A DNA stretch of 29,753 bases from Fibrobacter sp. UBA4373 (GTDB lineage: Bacteria; Fibrobacterota; Fibrobacteria; Fibrobacterales; Fibrobacteraceae): the NCBI GenBank assembly GCA_002390045.1, contig DGSB01000082.1:903-30655 (forward strand), written 5' to 3'. Position numbers and translations under genes: made by a program. This document shows, in pieces, positions 8,135-15,541 of this stretch (the stretch's first letter is position 1; the number at the start of each line of letters is the position of its first letter). A model generated the notes under the pieces. It worked only from the letters and a program-made list of their open reading frames with translations, made no database searches and had not been told where the DNA came from.

Positions 8135-8183
8135 TATATTAACATGCAGCAGGATAGAGTTGGTTCTGCCATTGCTTATGGAG
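8135..8183 (+). promoter_or_regulatory. Putative promoter and ribosome site of the CE6 esterase gene
   Basis: TATATT at 8135-8140 resembles the -10 elements elsewhere in the window. It sits only 3 nt before an in-frame ATG at 8144, so transcription would begin past that codon. GGAG (8180-8183) precedes the ATG at 8192 by 8 nt. This supports 8192 as the true start, with a leader of about 45 nt. Confidence 0.45.
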
Positions 8184-8191
8184 TAGATCAA

Positions 8192-9406
8192 ATGAGAATC
8201 AAAAAATTGATTTTGGCGGTCTGTGCAGCCTCGATCGTGTATGCAGCCCCGGATCCAAACTTCCACATTTATCTCGCTTTCGGCCAGTCCAATATGGAAG
8301 GACAGGGCGACATTGAGACACAGGACAAAACTGTCGACGAGCGTTTCCAGTTGCTCTGGTCTGCAGATGCGGGGTCTTGTAACCAAGGCGCGTCCATGGG
8401 AAAATGGATCAAGGCGATTCCCCCACTAGCCCATTGTATGGGTGCTAAACTTGGCCCTGCCGACTATTTCGGGCGTACCATGGTCGAAAAGACGGATTCC
8501 CAAATTCGGGTGGGTATCATCGTGGTCGCAGTTGCCGGTTGCAGTATCAAGCTATTCGACAAGGATAACTACGCAAGTTATGCGAAGTCTCAGCAAAGCT
8601 GGATGACCCAGCGAATCAACACCTATGGGGGCAATCCGTATGCTCGTTTGATCGAGATGGCCAAGAAGGCTCAGGAAGAAGGAGTCATCAAGGGCATCAT
8701 CTTCCATCAGGGTGAAACGGATGCCGATGACGACCAATGGCCTTCTGCGGTCAAGAATGTTTACGACAACATTATCAAGGACTTGGATCTCGGAAACGAC
8801 ATTCCATTCCTTGCAGGCGAGGTGCTGCGTAGCGGTACCGCTTCCAGTGCCAACGGCAACATTGCGAAACTCCCACAGCAGTCCTCCAACTTCTACGTGG
8901 TCTCTTCCGAAGGGTTCAACCAAGTTCTGGGCGATGGCCAAAACGTGCACTTTACCTCGCAGGAATACCGCGACTTCGGTAAACGCTATGCCGAAAAGAT
9001 GATCGAGGTCTTAGGCGACAAGATCAATCCGGTCGTATCTACGATCAGTTCCAGCAGCGAAACACCCGAAAGTTCCTCAAGCGAAGCTATATCGAGTTCT
9101 AGTGCTGTCGAGTCGAGTTCTTCGACCGACGCAATCGATGCTGTTGCAGCAACATCATCTGTTATCGGGAAGGCTGTCGTAAACGCAGACCGAATATCTG
9201 TACCAGTCAAGGTCAATGGTACCGCCATAAGCGCAAAAGTGTTCAGCATGCAGGGGAAGGTCGTCCTCGACTTCAGCAATAGCTATGCCGGCGGAGCACT
9301 CTGCTTCAATACCGCCAAACTCCCTGCAGGAAGTTACATACTCTCCGTACAGGTCGGTTCTGAGCATTCCTTACAGAAAGTATTTGTCAAGCAACTCGCC
9401 CGATAG
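8192..9406 (+). CDS. Secreted SGNH carbohydrate esterase, CE6-like (acetylxylan esterase type)
   Basis: The protein is predicted to remove acetyl groups from plant polysaccharides outside the cell. This 404-residue protein has a signal peptide (MRIKKLILAVCAASIVYA), then a catalytic domain of about 260 residues with the CE6/sialate-O-acetylesterase pattern: GQSNMEG with nucleophile S33, HQGETDAD (H172-E175) and NVHF with H253. A Ser/Glu linker (about 287-320) joins a C-terminal domain (about 335-404) with ISAKVFSMQGK...LPAGSYILSVQ, resembling type IX secretion sorting tails and parallel to that of the pectate lyase upstream. Fibrobacter CE6 enzymes often carry a CBM6 module; none is visible here. 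ATG 8192 is chosen for its GGAG site and signal peptide. The exact substrate (xylan or another acetylated glycan) is inferred. Confidence 0.87.
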   Translation: MRIKKLILAVCAASIVYAAPDPNFHIYLAFGQSNMEGQGDIETQDKTVDERFQLLWSADAGSCNQGASMGKWIKAIPPLAHCMGAKLGPADYFGRTMVEKTDSQIRVGIIVVAVAGCSIKLFDKDNYASYAKSQQSWMTQRINTYGGNPYARLIEMAKKAQEEGVIKGIIFHQGETDADDDQWPSAVKNVYDNIIKDLDLGNDIPFLAGEVLRSGTASSANGNIAKLPQQSSNFYVVSSEGFNQVLGDGQNVHFTSQEYRDFGKRYAEKMIEVLGDKINPVVSTISSSSETPESSSSEAISSSSAVESSSSTDAIDAVAATSSVIGKAVVNADRISVPVKVNGTAISAKVFSMQGKVVLDFSNSYAGGALCFNTAKLPAGSYILSVQVGSEHSLQKVFVKQLAR

Positions 9407-9435
9407 GGGGATGGTGCGTATGGATTGAACAGGAA

Positions 9436-9460
9436 TGCTAAAATCCATTAGGATTCAGCA
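9436..9460. other. Weak hairpin between convergent genes
   Basis: TGCT (9436-9439) pairs with AGCA (9457-9460), and AATCC (9442-9446) with GGATT (9451-9455), with a small internal loop. No U-tract follows on either strand. It could help terminate the esterase gene and the opposing operon, but support is weak. Confidence 0.3.
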
Positions 9461-9474
9461 CAAATGTGGGCTAA

Positions 9475-10551
9475 TTAGATCGTGCGGAACTTCTTCGCCA
9501 AATCCTTGCGATTCAAGGATTCCAACCGCTGAGCGAGATTTTCGCGCAGCTGGCCATCCATTTTGCGAATTTCGGAAGCGTTCGCGTCTAGATATTTCGA
9601 AAGCCTGTCAAATTCATTCATCGTGGCGAGCATGTTCACATAGTCCGGATTCACGTTTTCATTCAGGCGGAACTTTTCATGCGCATCCAAAAGTTCCTCT
9701 TTACGCTTTTCCGAAACAACCTGGCAAAGACTCATCAAGTGATATTCTTTAGGGAATTTTTCATAGAGCTGTTCGGCCAGTTCCAAGGCTTCTTTTTTCT
9801 TCTCTTCCTTAAAGAGCATGCCGACTTTCAAGTCCAAAAATTCTTCTTCATCGCTCCCCATAGGATTCTTGACTTCGGCAAGAACACGGTTCGCATTCGC
9901 CAAGTCATCGGCAACGTAATAAGCGTTTGCCACGTCGATATTTGTCTTGTTCGAATGTTCCGGATCGGCGAGGTAGGCAAATTTTTCGTACTGCTGCGGA
10001 TTGCCCGCTCCGTCGGCCAAGTCCATCAATCCTGCGTAAATTTCGCCTTCATTTTCCAGTTCGTGCGAAGTCACGGTCGAAACCACTTCCTGCATCACCT
10101 TTTCCAGTTCTTCTGCAGAAAGGAAGTCATGGGCCGAAAGGAACAGCTCCGTGCGAGGTTCTTCGCCAACCGAGTTCACAACCAGATCGTGCAAAAGGCT
10201 CATCACATATTCACGGTCTTCGAAAGACTTCGCCTTTTCCACAAACAGGTCAATGGCCGCACCAAAAAGTTCTTCCACAGCCATTTCAAGTTCGTCTTCG
10301 GATTCCGGGATTTCAAAGAATGCGCTGCAGTTCATAAACCAGGCGAGCATTTCCAAACGTTCACGGTCTTCCTTCAGGGCCTCGATCTTTTCAAACTGGT
10401 CCGCAAGAACTTCATAAAGTTCACCCGCATCATCGATGGCGTCATGGTAACCCTTGGCGACCGTCAAAAGGACTTCACGGATTTTGTCAGCAGCACTGCG
10501 GTTCGATTCTTCGAGAGCAGCGGACTTCCACACTTTTTTTTGCTTTGTCAT
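9475..10551 (-). CDS. Unrecognised acidic all-helical protein, last gene of the TonB-type operon
   Basis: I do not recognise this 358-residue protein. It is rich in Glu, Asp, Lys and Leu, has no signal peptide or membrane segment, and reads as a chain of paired helices. The second half (DVANAYYVADDLANANRVLAEV, then KKKEALELAEQLYEKFPKEYHLMSLC, split here for length) has TPR-like spacing. The first half may be a separate helical domain. Its ATG follows the TAA of the upstream TPR gene with no intervening base, so it is almost certainly cotranscribed with and coupled to the TonB cluster. A cytoplasmic scaffold or regulator for that system is possible, but this rests only on position. Confidence 0.8.
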   Translation of the reverse strand: MTKQKKVWKSAALEESNRSAADKIREVLLTVAKGYHDAIDDAGELYEVLADQFEKIEALKEDRERLEMLAWFMNCSAFFEIPESEDELEMAVEELFGAAIDLFVEKAKSFEDREYVMSLLHDLVVNSVGEEPRTELFLSAHDFLSAEELEKVMQEVVSTVTSHELENEGEIYAGLMDLADGAGNPQQYEKFAYLADPEHSNKTNIDVANAYYVADDLANANRVLAEVKNPMGSDEEEFLDLKVGMLFKEEKKKEALELAEQLYEKFPKEYHLMSLCQVVSEKRKEELLDAHEKFRLNENVNPDYVNMLATMNEFDRLSKYLDANASEIRKMDGQLRENLAQRLESLNRKDLAKKFRTI

Positions 10552-11541
10552 TTACTTTTTTCCAATAATACGTTGATAGATAGATTGCGCTTTCGCTTCA
10601 TCCCCCGCATTGTAGTAAGCGTTGCCTACATTTTCAGCCCCAATGCGTCCTTGAGAATTTCCCATTTTCCATGCGTTCATGTAATTTTCGAGAGCTTCCT
10701 CATAACGATTCTGCGAAAAATAAATCTGCCCCAAATCCACATACAACTGGTCCGAATCCTTCTTAAAGCGGAGTCCTTCTTCCAGAGTAAAAATGGCCAT
10801 CCACGGCGAAGCATCTTCCATGTACATATGAGCCAAATAACGCCGAGCCGAAGTGTTCTGCGGATCGATTAAAAGCCCGTTTTCCATTTCCCGGATTGCC
10901 TTTTTCGGCATTTCCATCCGAGTGTAATAATGCGAAAGCGTATAATGGACATCCGCTCCGGCGGCCGCCGAATTGTCCACAGCCCGCTTTAACGTTTTAA
11001 CGGCATATTCGTAATCGCCGAGCTTTTCATAAACTTCGGCAAGGCCATACCAAGCATCAATCCGGTCCGGATTCAAACGGGTCGCCGCTTCAAAATGCTT
11101 TTGCGCCAGAGCAAGGCTCCGCGATTTAATAAAGCATTCGCCAAGCGCATAATGAATATGATCCGTATCTTCGCCGAGTTCAAGCGCACGCTTGTACGCG
11201 ACAATGGCAAGTCCGTAATCGGAACCTAGGTAATACAAGTCCCCGAGCAAGACCCAAGCCTTGGTAAATTCCGGCATGAGCTCCACCGTACGCTTGTACG
11301 CGACCATCGCCACGTTATTCTTTCCGAGTTGCACCAAAGTGTTACCCAGATTGAACCATGCAAACGGTTCATAACGGCCGTCCTGAATGGCTGCGCGGTA
11401 CATCTTGACAGCCTGCTTGTATTCGCCCTTGTCGTAAAGTTCGTTCGCCACTTTAAAGTAATCCTGCGCAAAAGATTTTGGGCAGAACGCAAAAACCGCA
11501 GCCAAGCAAACTGCAAACAAATTCACGGACCGGAATTTCAA
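10552..11541 (-). CDS. Periplasmic TPR protein of the TonB2-type cluster
   Basis: This protein of about 329 residues carries an N-terminal signal peptide ending SFA before QDYFKVA, then roughly eight tetratricopeptide repeats (for example AWFNLGNTLVQLGKNNVAMVAYKRTVELMP). TPR solenoids mediate protein contacts, and a TPR gene directly after tonB is a known feature of Vibrio-type TonB2 clusters. The open frame extends upstream to 11655, inside tonB. The start proposed here is a TTG at 11541, just after the tonB stop, because it gives a signal peptide with Lys and Arg in its n-region. A GTG at 11526 is the alternative, and neither has a strong ribosome site. The stop abuts the next gene's ATG. 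Confidence 0.85.
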   Translation of the reverse strand: MKFRSVNLFAVCLAAVFAFCPKSFAQDYFKVANELYDKGEYKQAVKMYRAAIQDGRYEPFAWFNLGNTLVQLGKNNVAMVAYKRTVELMPEFTKAWVLLGDLYYLGSDYGLAIVAYKRALELGEDTDHIHYALGECFIKSRSLALAQKHFEAATRLNPDRIDAWYGLAEVYEKLGDYEYAVKTLKRAVDNSAAAGADVHYTLSHYYTRMEMPKKAIREMENGLLIDPQNTSARRYLAHMYMEDASPWMAIFTLEEGLRFKKDSDQLYVDLGQIYFSQNRYEEALENYMNAWKMGNSQGRIGAENVGNAYYNAGDEAKAQSIYQRIIGKK

Positions 11542-11545
11542 GATC

Positions 11546-12205
11546 TTACGGAACAAACTTGAACTCCTTCGTCGCCTTTTGCGCCACCGGATAATGGCCG
11601 AGTTTTGCAGGTTCAAACTTCCAGCTTCGAATCGCCTTGAGAGCTTCCGTTTCAAAGCCGTATCCGGCAGGATCCACGGACAGCACTTTCAAATTCGTCA
11701 CATTGCCGTAAACATCGATTACCATGTAAACCTTTACATATCCCGCAATGCCGAGTTTTTTTGCACGCGACGGGTATTCCGGGTTCACCGTCTTGAGTGC
11801 CTGGGCTTCTTCGTCCACATCTCCCGCTTCATAGACCACATTCTGCATTCCGCCACCGGCGCCGACTTCCACGCCATCGCCCGAGCCGTCACCGCGAGAG
11901 AGCGAAAGGTCCATGGCAAAATTGGAATTGGAACGCGCACTGTTCGAAGTGCTCGTCACTTTAAACTTGTTCGTCTGAATGATCTTGTGAATCATCTTCT
12001 GAGGTTGCGTTTTTTTCTTTTCCTTGACCACGGTTTCCACTTCCGTAATCGCTTCAATCGAAGGCTTCTTAGGAGCCCCATGATCGCGGAACAGCAAAAC
12101 GTTCAAAACAGGAATCGCCAAAAAGAAGAACGTATTCACGACAAGCGCAAAAACGACGGCAAAAAACCATCTGGAACGAAACAGAATTCCGGAAAGCTTC
12201 TTCAA
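11546..12205 (-). CDS. tonB: TonB-type energy transducer
   Basis: TonB proteins carry proton-motive energy from an ExbB-ExbD motor to outer-membrane transporters. This 219-residue protein has a short cytoplasmic N-terminus, one membrane helix (about 14-38), a periplasmic spacer, and a C-terminal TonB domain (about 135-219) with NPEYPSRAKKLGIAGYVKVYMVID..G.V..L.VL and ALKAIRSWKFEPA. The segment GAGGGMQNVVYEAGDVDE just before the domain is typical of the TonB2-like group found with two ExbB-like genes. The spacer lacks the long Pro-Lys/Pro-Glu region of classical TonB and is rich in Ser, Asn, Gly and Asp instead. The gene follows exbD by 3 nt. Confidence 0.92.
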   Translation of the reverse strand: MKKLSGILFRSRWFFAVVFALVVNTFFFLAIPVLNVLLFRDHGAPKKPSIEAITEVETVVKEKKKTQPQKMIHKIIQTNKFKVTSTSNSARSNSNFAMDLSLSRGDGSGDGVEVGAGGGMQNVVYEAGDVDEEAQALKTVNPEYPSRAKKLGIAGYVKVYMVIDVYGNVTNLKVLSVDPAGYGFETEALKAIRSWKFEPAKLGHYPVAQKATKEFKFVP

Positions 12206-12208
12206 CCG

Positions 12209-12610
12209 CTACTCCTTCGACGCCGAAATGGAAACTTTACGCACATGCGCAAGGTTGCATTCATCCAAAACATCCACAATCTTTCCAGAAGGCGCATCGC
12301 GATCCGAAACAATAATCACCGGGCGATCGGGCGCTTCGTTCATCATCTGGCGGAGGATCGTCTGTAACGAAGACAGGTTCACCTGGGTTTCATTAATGTG
12401 AACCGTTCCTTGCCGCGTAATCCCGATCAGAATGCTTTCCTTGGAAAGTTCCTTGACCGTACTCGCCTTTGGCTTGGAAACGTCAATGCCCGTTTCACGC
12501 GTAAACGTCGACGTCACAATAAAGAAAATCAAGAGGATGAACGTCATGTCCATCATCGGAGAAATATCGATACCGCCAAAACGGCGACGTCTGGGGCGGA
12601 TAAAACTCAT
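12209..12610 (-). CDS. exbD: ExbD/TolR-family biopolymer transport protein
   Basis: ExbD forms, with ExbB, the proton-driven stator-like motor that energises TonB. The 133-residue protein has the canonical layout: a basic N-terminus (RPRRRR), the IDISPMMDMTFILLIFFIV transmembrane segment with the essential membrane aspartate D21, and a periplasmic domain ending in VIIVSDRDAPSGKIVDVLDEC. The length is normal for the family. Its start overlaps the exbB stop by 4 nt (ATGA at 12607-12610), and tonB follows 3 nt after its stop. All these signs place it in one coupled operon. Confidence 0.95.
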   Translation of the reverse strand: MSFIRPRRRRFGGIDISPMMDMTFILLIFFIVTSTFTRETGIDVSKPKASTVKELSKESILIGITRQGTVHINETQVNLSSLQTILRQMMNEAPDRPVIIVSDRDAPSGKIVDVLDECNLAHVRKVSISASKE

Positions 12611-13170
12611 AAACCCTCCGCAGAAAGCTTTTCATTTTCGAACTGCAAAGCTTCTTTCCAACACTTCGCTTTCAAATGATTGAGCCGAGAAAGCAGCTGA
12701 TTATTGGCGAGCACAATCGGGAACGACACCAGAAGTCCCGCCTGCGTCGTCAGCAACGCTTCCGAAATTCCATCGGCGATTAACACCGGGTTTCCAAAGC
12801 CAAAAAGCTGGATTGTGCTAAAGACGTGCACCATGCCAGAAACCGTTCCTAAAAGTCCAAGCATCGGTGCAAGCGACGCACAAACGGAAATCGTCGGAAA
12901 CGCCTTGTCGAATTCCACATCGTAGGAATGCGTCGCAAGCTTTAAACTATTGTCAACGGCGGTACGTCCAAGGCTTACCGCGTCCAAAATGGATTTTTGA
13001 AGAGTCGCAAGCATTCCATGTTCGCCACGGCTTTTGGCCCGACGGTACACAAAGTAACGTTCGAACAAAAGAATCCACGCAAACAGGCCAAGAAGGAAGA
13101 TCGGGAGTAAAACCCAACCTCCCTGCACCAGCAAGGCGCGAATTTCTTCTAATGCCGAAAGCTTTGTCAT
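12607..13170 (-). CDS. exbB: ExbB/TolQ-family proton channel protein (ExbB2-like)
   Basis: This 187-residue protein has three membrane helices (near 17-37, 93-117 and 128-155) and the family signature ASLAPMLGLLGTVSGMVHVFSTI, followed by LIADGISEALLTTQAGLLVSFPIVLANN. These helices line the proton path formed with ExbD. It is shorter than classical ExbB (about 240) and lacks a long cytoplasmic loop, as is typical of ExbB2 partners in clusters that also encode a TtpC-like protein. It starts 1 nt after the upstream gene's stop and overlaps exbD. Cysteines and charged residues unusual for the family were not noticed. Confidence 0.93.
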   Translation of the reverse strand: MTKLSALEEIRALLVQGGWVLLPIFLLGLFAWILLFERYFVYRRAKSRGEHGMLATLQKSILDAVSLGRTAVDNSLKLATHSYDVEFDKAFPTISVCASLAPMLGLLGTVSGMVHVFSTIQLFGFGNPVLIADGISEALLTTQAGLLVSFPIVLANNQLLSRLNHLKAKCWKEALQFENEKLSAEGL

Positions 13171-13171
13171 T

Positions 13172-14650
13172 TTAGCCCTGAATCCAGCGGGAATTTAAAA
13201 CAGCAAGTCCAGCCTTTTCCATTCGAGCGCGAATCGTATCGGCACGGTTCGTGAGGAACGTGAGCAAGAACTGCAAAGGAATCGCGACAATCAGGCCGGC
13301 TTCCGTCGTGAGCAGCGCAACGGAAATACCGCCAGCCAGGAGTTTCGGATCCGAAGTTCCGTGCATCGTAATGACCTGGAACAGCTGGATCATTCCCATC
13401 ACCGTCCCCAAAAGTCCTATAAGAGGAGCCGTCGTTGCCAAAACGGAAAGAGTCGAAAGCCCGCGTTCAAGAGTCGGGACTTCACCTGCAAAGACTTCTT
13501 CAATCGCCTTTTCAGCAGCAGCACGGTTCGGATAATCCTTAGCCATACCGGTTTTCACCACTTTGCCAATCGAACCGTGAAGCTTTTTCGAAAGCTCGCG
13601 AGCTTCATCCATTTTTCCTTCCGAAGCAAGTTTCAGCACTTTACGGTAACGAAGAGAAGCCCCTTTGATCGAAAGCACGACGATTCGTTCAAGAACGATC
13701 AACAAGCCTAAAAGCAAAAGTGCGGCGATCGGGTACATCAAGATACCGCCGTCGTGGAACGCCTGTTTAACGCGGTCCATCCACGTCTTTTCTTCCGAGT
13801 TCACGAGTTCCGTAGAGAGCGTCGTGCTCAAAAGCACATCCACAGGCACCATGGCAAATGCAGAGTCTTTCGCCATCCGGAAAGCTTCATTCACTTCCTT
13901 ACGCGGTTCCGCCGTATTCATCTCGTGCCACGTAAAGATCTGGCCCTTATCTCCCGGAGCCGGGAGCATCATCGAGACCGAACTGTCCGAACCCGAAGAG
14001 GCTCGCATCGCATAGATTCCGCCCAAACGAAGTTCTTCGCCAAAAGCAACTCGGCTTCCAAAAATCAACTCGCCCTTTTTCCATTCGATTTCGCGGCTAA
14101 AGGCAAGTTCCTTTTTCGCAAGTTCAATGACACTGTTTGCAATGCGCATCGGATCGTCGCGGTAAAGCGCCATGCTCTTTTCCGTCCGATTGAATTCATC
14201 GATTCGCTGCGGAATCTGGAACGGAATTCCTCGGTCCTTCAGCTGGGACATCGGTTCCAGAATTCCCTTGTCCGCGGCAAGAGCCATATATTCGGAGCGT
14301 TTTGATTCCGTATTCGCCTTCACCTGCGCCAAGTCTTCACGGGCAACGCGCACGTTTTCTTCCAGGCGAACGCGTTCTTCCATCAGGCGATCGAGTTCGT
14401 CTTTCGCCTCTTCGTACTTCTGGTTAAAAAGTTCTCGTTCCTGGTTTGCCTTTTCGCGATCATTCCAGCGGGAAGCCACTTCCATATCGCGCTTTTGACG
14501 CGCTTCTTCAAGCTCGGCTTTCGCCTTGTTCAATTCGGCACGTTCCCGAACAAGCTTATCGCCGTTTACATCGCCGCCCAGCGGAGTCTGAGCCAAAGCG
14601 AACCCCGAAACAAGAGCGCAAGAAATCAAAACATTTTTCAAGGAGAGCAT
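13172..14650 (-). CDS. TtpC-like ExbB/MotA-TolQ protein with large periplasmic coiled-coil domain
   Basis: This 492-residue protein combines an N-terminal signal sequence (MLSLKNVLISCALVSGFALAQ), a long charged coiled coil (about 30-135), a periplasmic domain to about residue 300, and a C-terminal ExbB-type channel region (GGILMYPIAALLLLGLLIVLERI, then TTAPLIGLLGTVMGMIQLFQVI and ALLTTEAGLIVAIPLQFLL). In Vibrio, TtpC has this architecture and is required for TonB2 function; the match here is by architecture and gene order. The TGATG junction with the DUF3450 gene gives a 1-nt overlap. A GTG at 14653 is an alternative start one codon upstream. A near-perfect ribosome site precedes both. Confidence 0.9.
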   Translation of the reverse strand: MLSLKNVLISCALVSGFALAQTPLGGDVNGDKLVRERAELNKAKAELEEARQKRDMEVASRWNDREKANQERELFNQKYEEAKDELDRLMEERVRLEENVRVAREDLAQVKANTESKRSEYMALAADKGILEPMSQLKDRGIPFQIPQRIDEFNRTEKSMALYRDDPMRIANSVIELAKKELAFSREIEWKKGELIFGSRVAFGEELRLGGIYAMRASSGSDSSVSMMLPAPGDKGQIFTWHEMNTAEPRKEVNEAFRMAKDSAFAMVPVDVLLSTTLSTELVNSEEKTWMDRVKQAFHDGGILMYPIAALLLLGLLIVLERIVVLSIKGASLRYRKVLKLASEGKMDEARELSKKLHGSIGKVVKTGMAKDYPNRAAAEKAIEEVFAGEVPTLERGLSTLSVLATTAPLIGLLGTVMGMIQLFQVITMHGTSDPKLLAGGISVALLTTEAGLIVAIPLQFLLTFLTNRADTIRARMEKAGLAVLNSRWIQG

Positions 14651-15477
14651 CACTTTTTCACCTCCTTACTGACCGATTCAGACCGCGTTTCTGCTTCCGA
14701 AACCTTTTCCGCAGGAACCGGAACCCTGACAATATGCGGAGCCGCCTTTCCTTCCGCAACGCGGAACGCATCCTTCACCTGGGCGCGGAGTTCCAAAGAT
14801 GCCGGAACCTTTTTCCAATTGTAAGCTCCATTTACATGATCCAACCAATAGTATTCCGTCTGGTCCGCACTTTCAAAGATCGCGGCGACAGCCCCATAGC
14901 GGAAATACTTGCCCTGCATCTGCTTGCCGGTTTCCGCATCGGTCAAATATCCGTCCCAGGATTCCGTCGTATAACCCATCCGGATGCGTTCCATAAACAC
15001 TTCGAGCACTCGGCCCAGAGCGTCATCCGGAGCAATCACTCCCTTGCGAAGTTCCGAAGCCATTTCCTTTAAGCTTTCGGCCGTTTCCGTTGCGCGGTAC
15101 GGGAAGTCCGCTTCAAAATACGGAACGAGTCCTTCGATGACCTTGGCAAGATCCTGGGCGTATTTCTGCTTACGGGCTTCGTACCAATGGGCGACTCCCG
15201 CGGACTTATTGCGCGCCTCATTCAAACGGGCGAGTTCCGCCTTCATCGTTTCAATCTCTGTGCGGAGAGATTTCTTTTGATTGTTCAGCGAAACGACCTT
15301 ATCACGTCCGGACTTGATAAAATCCTCATGACGTTTCTTTTCGTCGGCATGCAATTTCTTTTCACGGGCAGTTTCTTCGTTGACCGCTTTGATCTGCCTG
15401 CGAACACCATCGACGGTTTCCGCAGCGAAGGTCACTCCCAAGCTCAAAAGGAAAAATAGGGGAAGGAATTTCTTCAT
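14650..15477 (-). CDS. DUF3450-family periplasmic coiled-coil protein of the TonB2-type cluster
   Basis: This 275-residue exported protein has a signal peptide (MKKFLPLFFLLSLGVTFA) and a long coiled coil rich in Lys, Glu and Arg (about 25-100). The C-terminal part includes FEADFPYRATETAESL, LGRVLEVFMERIRMGYTTESWDG, YFRYGAVAAIFESADQTEYYWLD and AFRVAEGKAAPHIV. This pattern and the position directly before a TtpC-like gene match DUF3450 proteins that precede TonB2 clusters; the molecular role is not established. The open frame extends to 15588, but that stretch overlaps the ankyrin gene's terminator. The ATG at 15477 has no ribosome site, and a TATTTT block ends 7 nt before it, so the mRNA may be leaderless. 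Confidence 0.88.
   Translation of the reverse strand: MKKFLPLFFLLSLGVTFAAETVDGVRRQIKAVNEETAREKKLHADEKKRHEDFIKSGRDKVVSLNNQKKSLRTEIETMKAELARLNEARNKSAGVAHWYEARKQKYAQDLAKVIEGLVPYFEADFPYRATETAESLKEMASELRKGVIAPDDALGRVLEVFMERIRMGYTTESWDGYLTDAETGKQMQGKYFRYGAVAAIFESADQTEYYWLDHVNGAYNWKKVPASLELRAQVKDAFRVAEGKAAPHIVRVPVPAEKVSEAETRSESVSKEVKK
14658..14667 (-). promoter_or_regulatory. Near-perfect Shine-Dalgarno site of the TtpC-like gene
   Basis: The minus strand reads AAGGAGGTGA here, complementary to the usual 16S rRNA 3' end. It ends 7 nt before the ATG at 14650 and 4 nt before the GTG at 14653. It lies inside the end of the DUF3450 gene and is the strongest ribosome site noticed in the window. Confidence 0.8.
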
Positions 15478-15491
15478 GATTATAAAAATAC

Positions 15492-15522
15492 AAAAAACGC
15501 CCAGCATCGAGCTAGGCGTTTT
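15492..15522 (-). terminator. Intrinsic terminator of the ankyrin lipoprotein gene
   Basis: On the minus strand AAAACGCC (15515-15522) pairs with GGCGTTTT (15494-15501). AGC/GCT pairs extend the stem inward past a mismatch. A T-run follows to 15492. The A+T-rich tail then merges with the putative DUF3450 promoter. Confidence 0.8.
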
Positions 15523-15541
15523 CAAGATTAAAAGCGAATCC

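Noticed and set aside
8144..8191. Upstream ATG start for the CE6 esterase
   Set aside because: It would place 16 polar residues before the signal peptide, and the -10-like block ends only 3 nt upstream of it.
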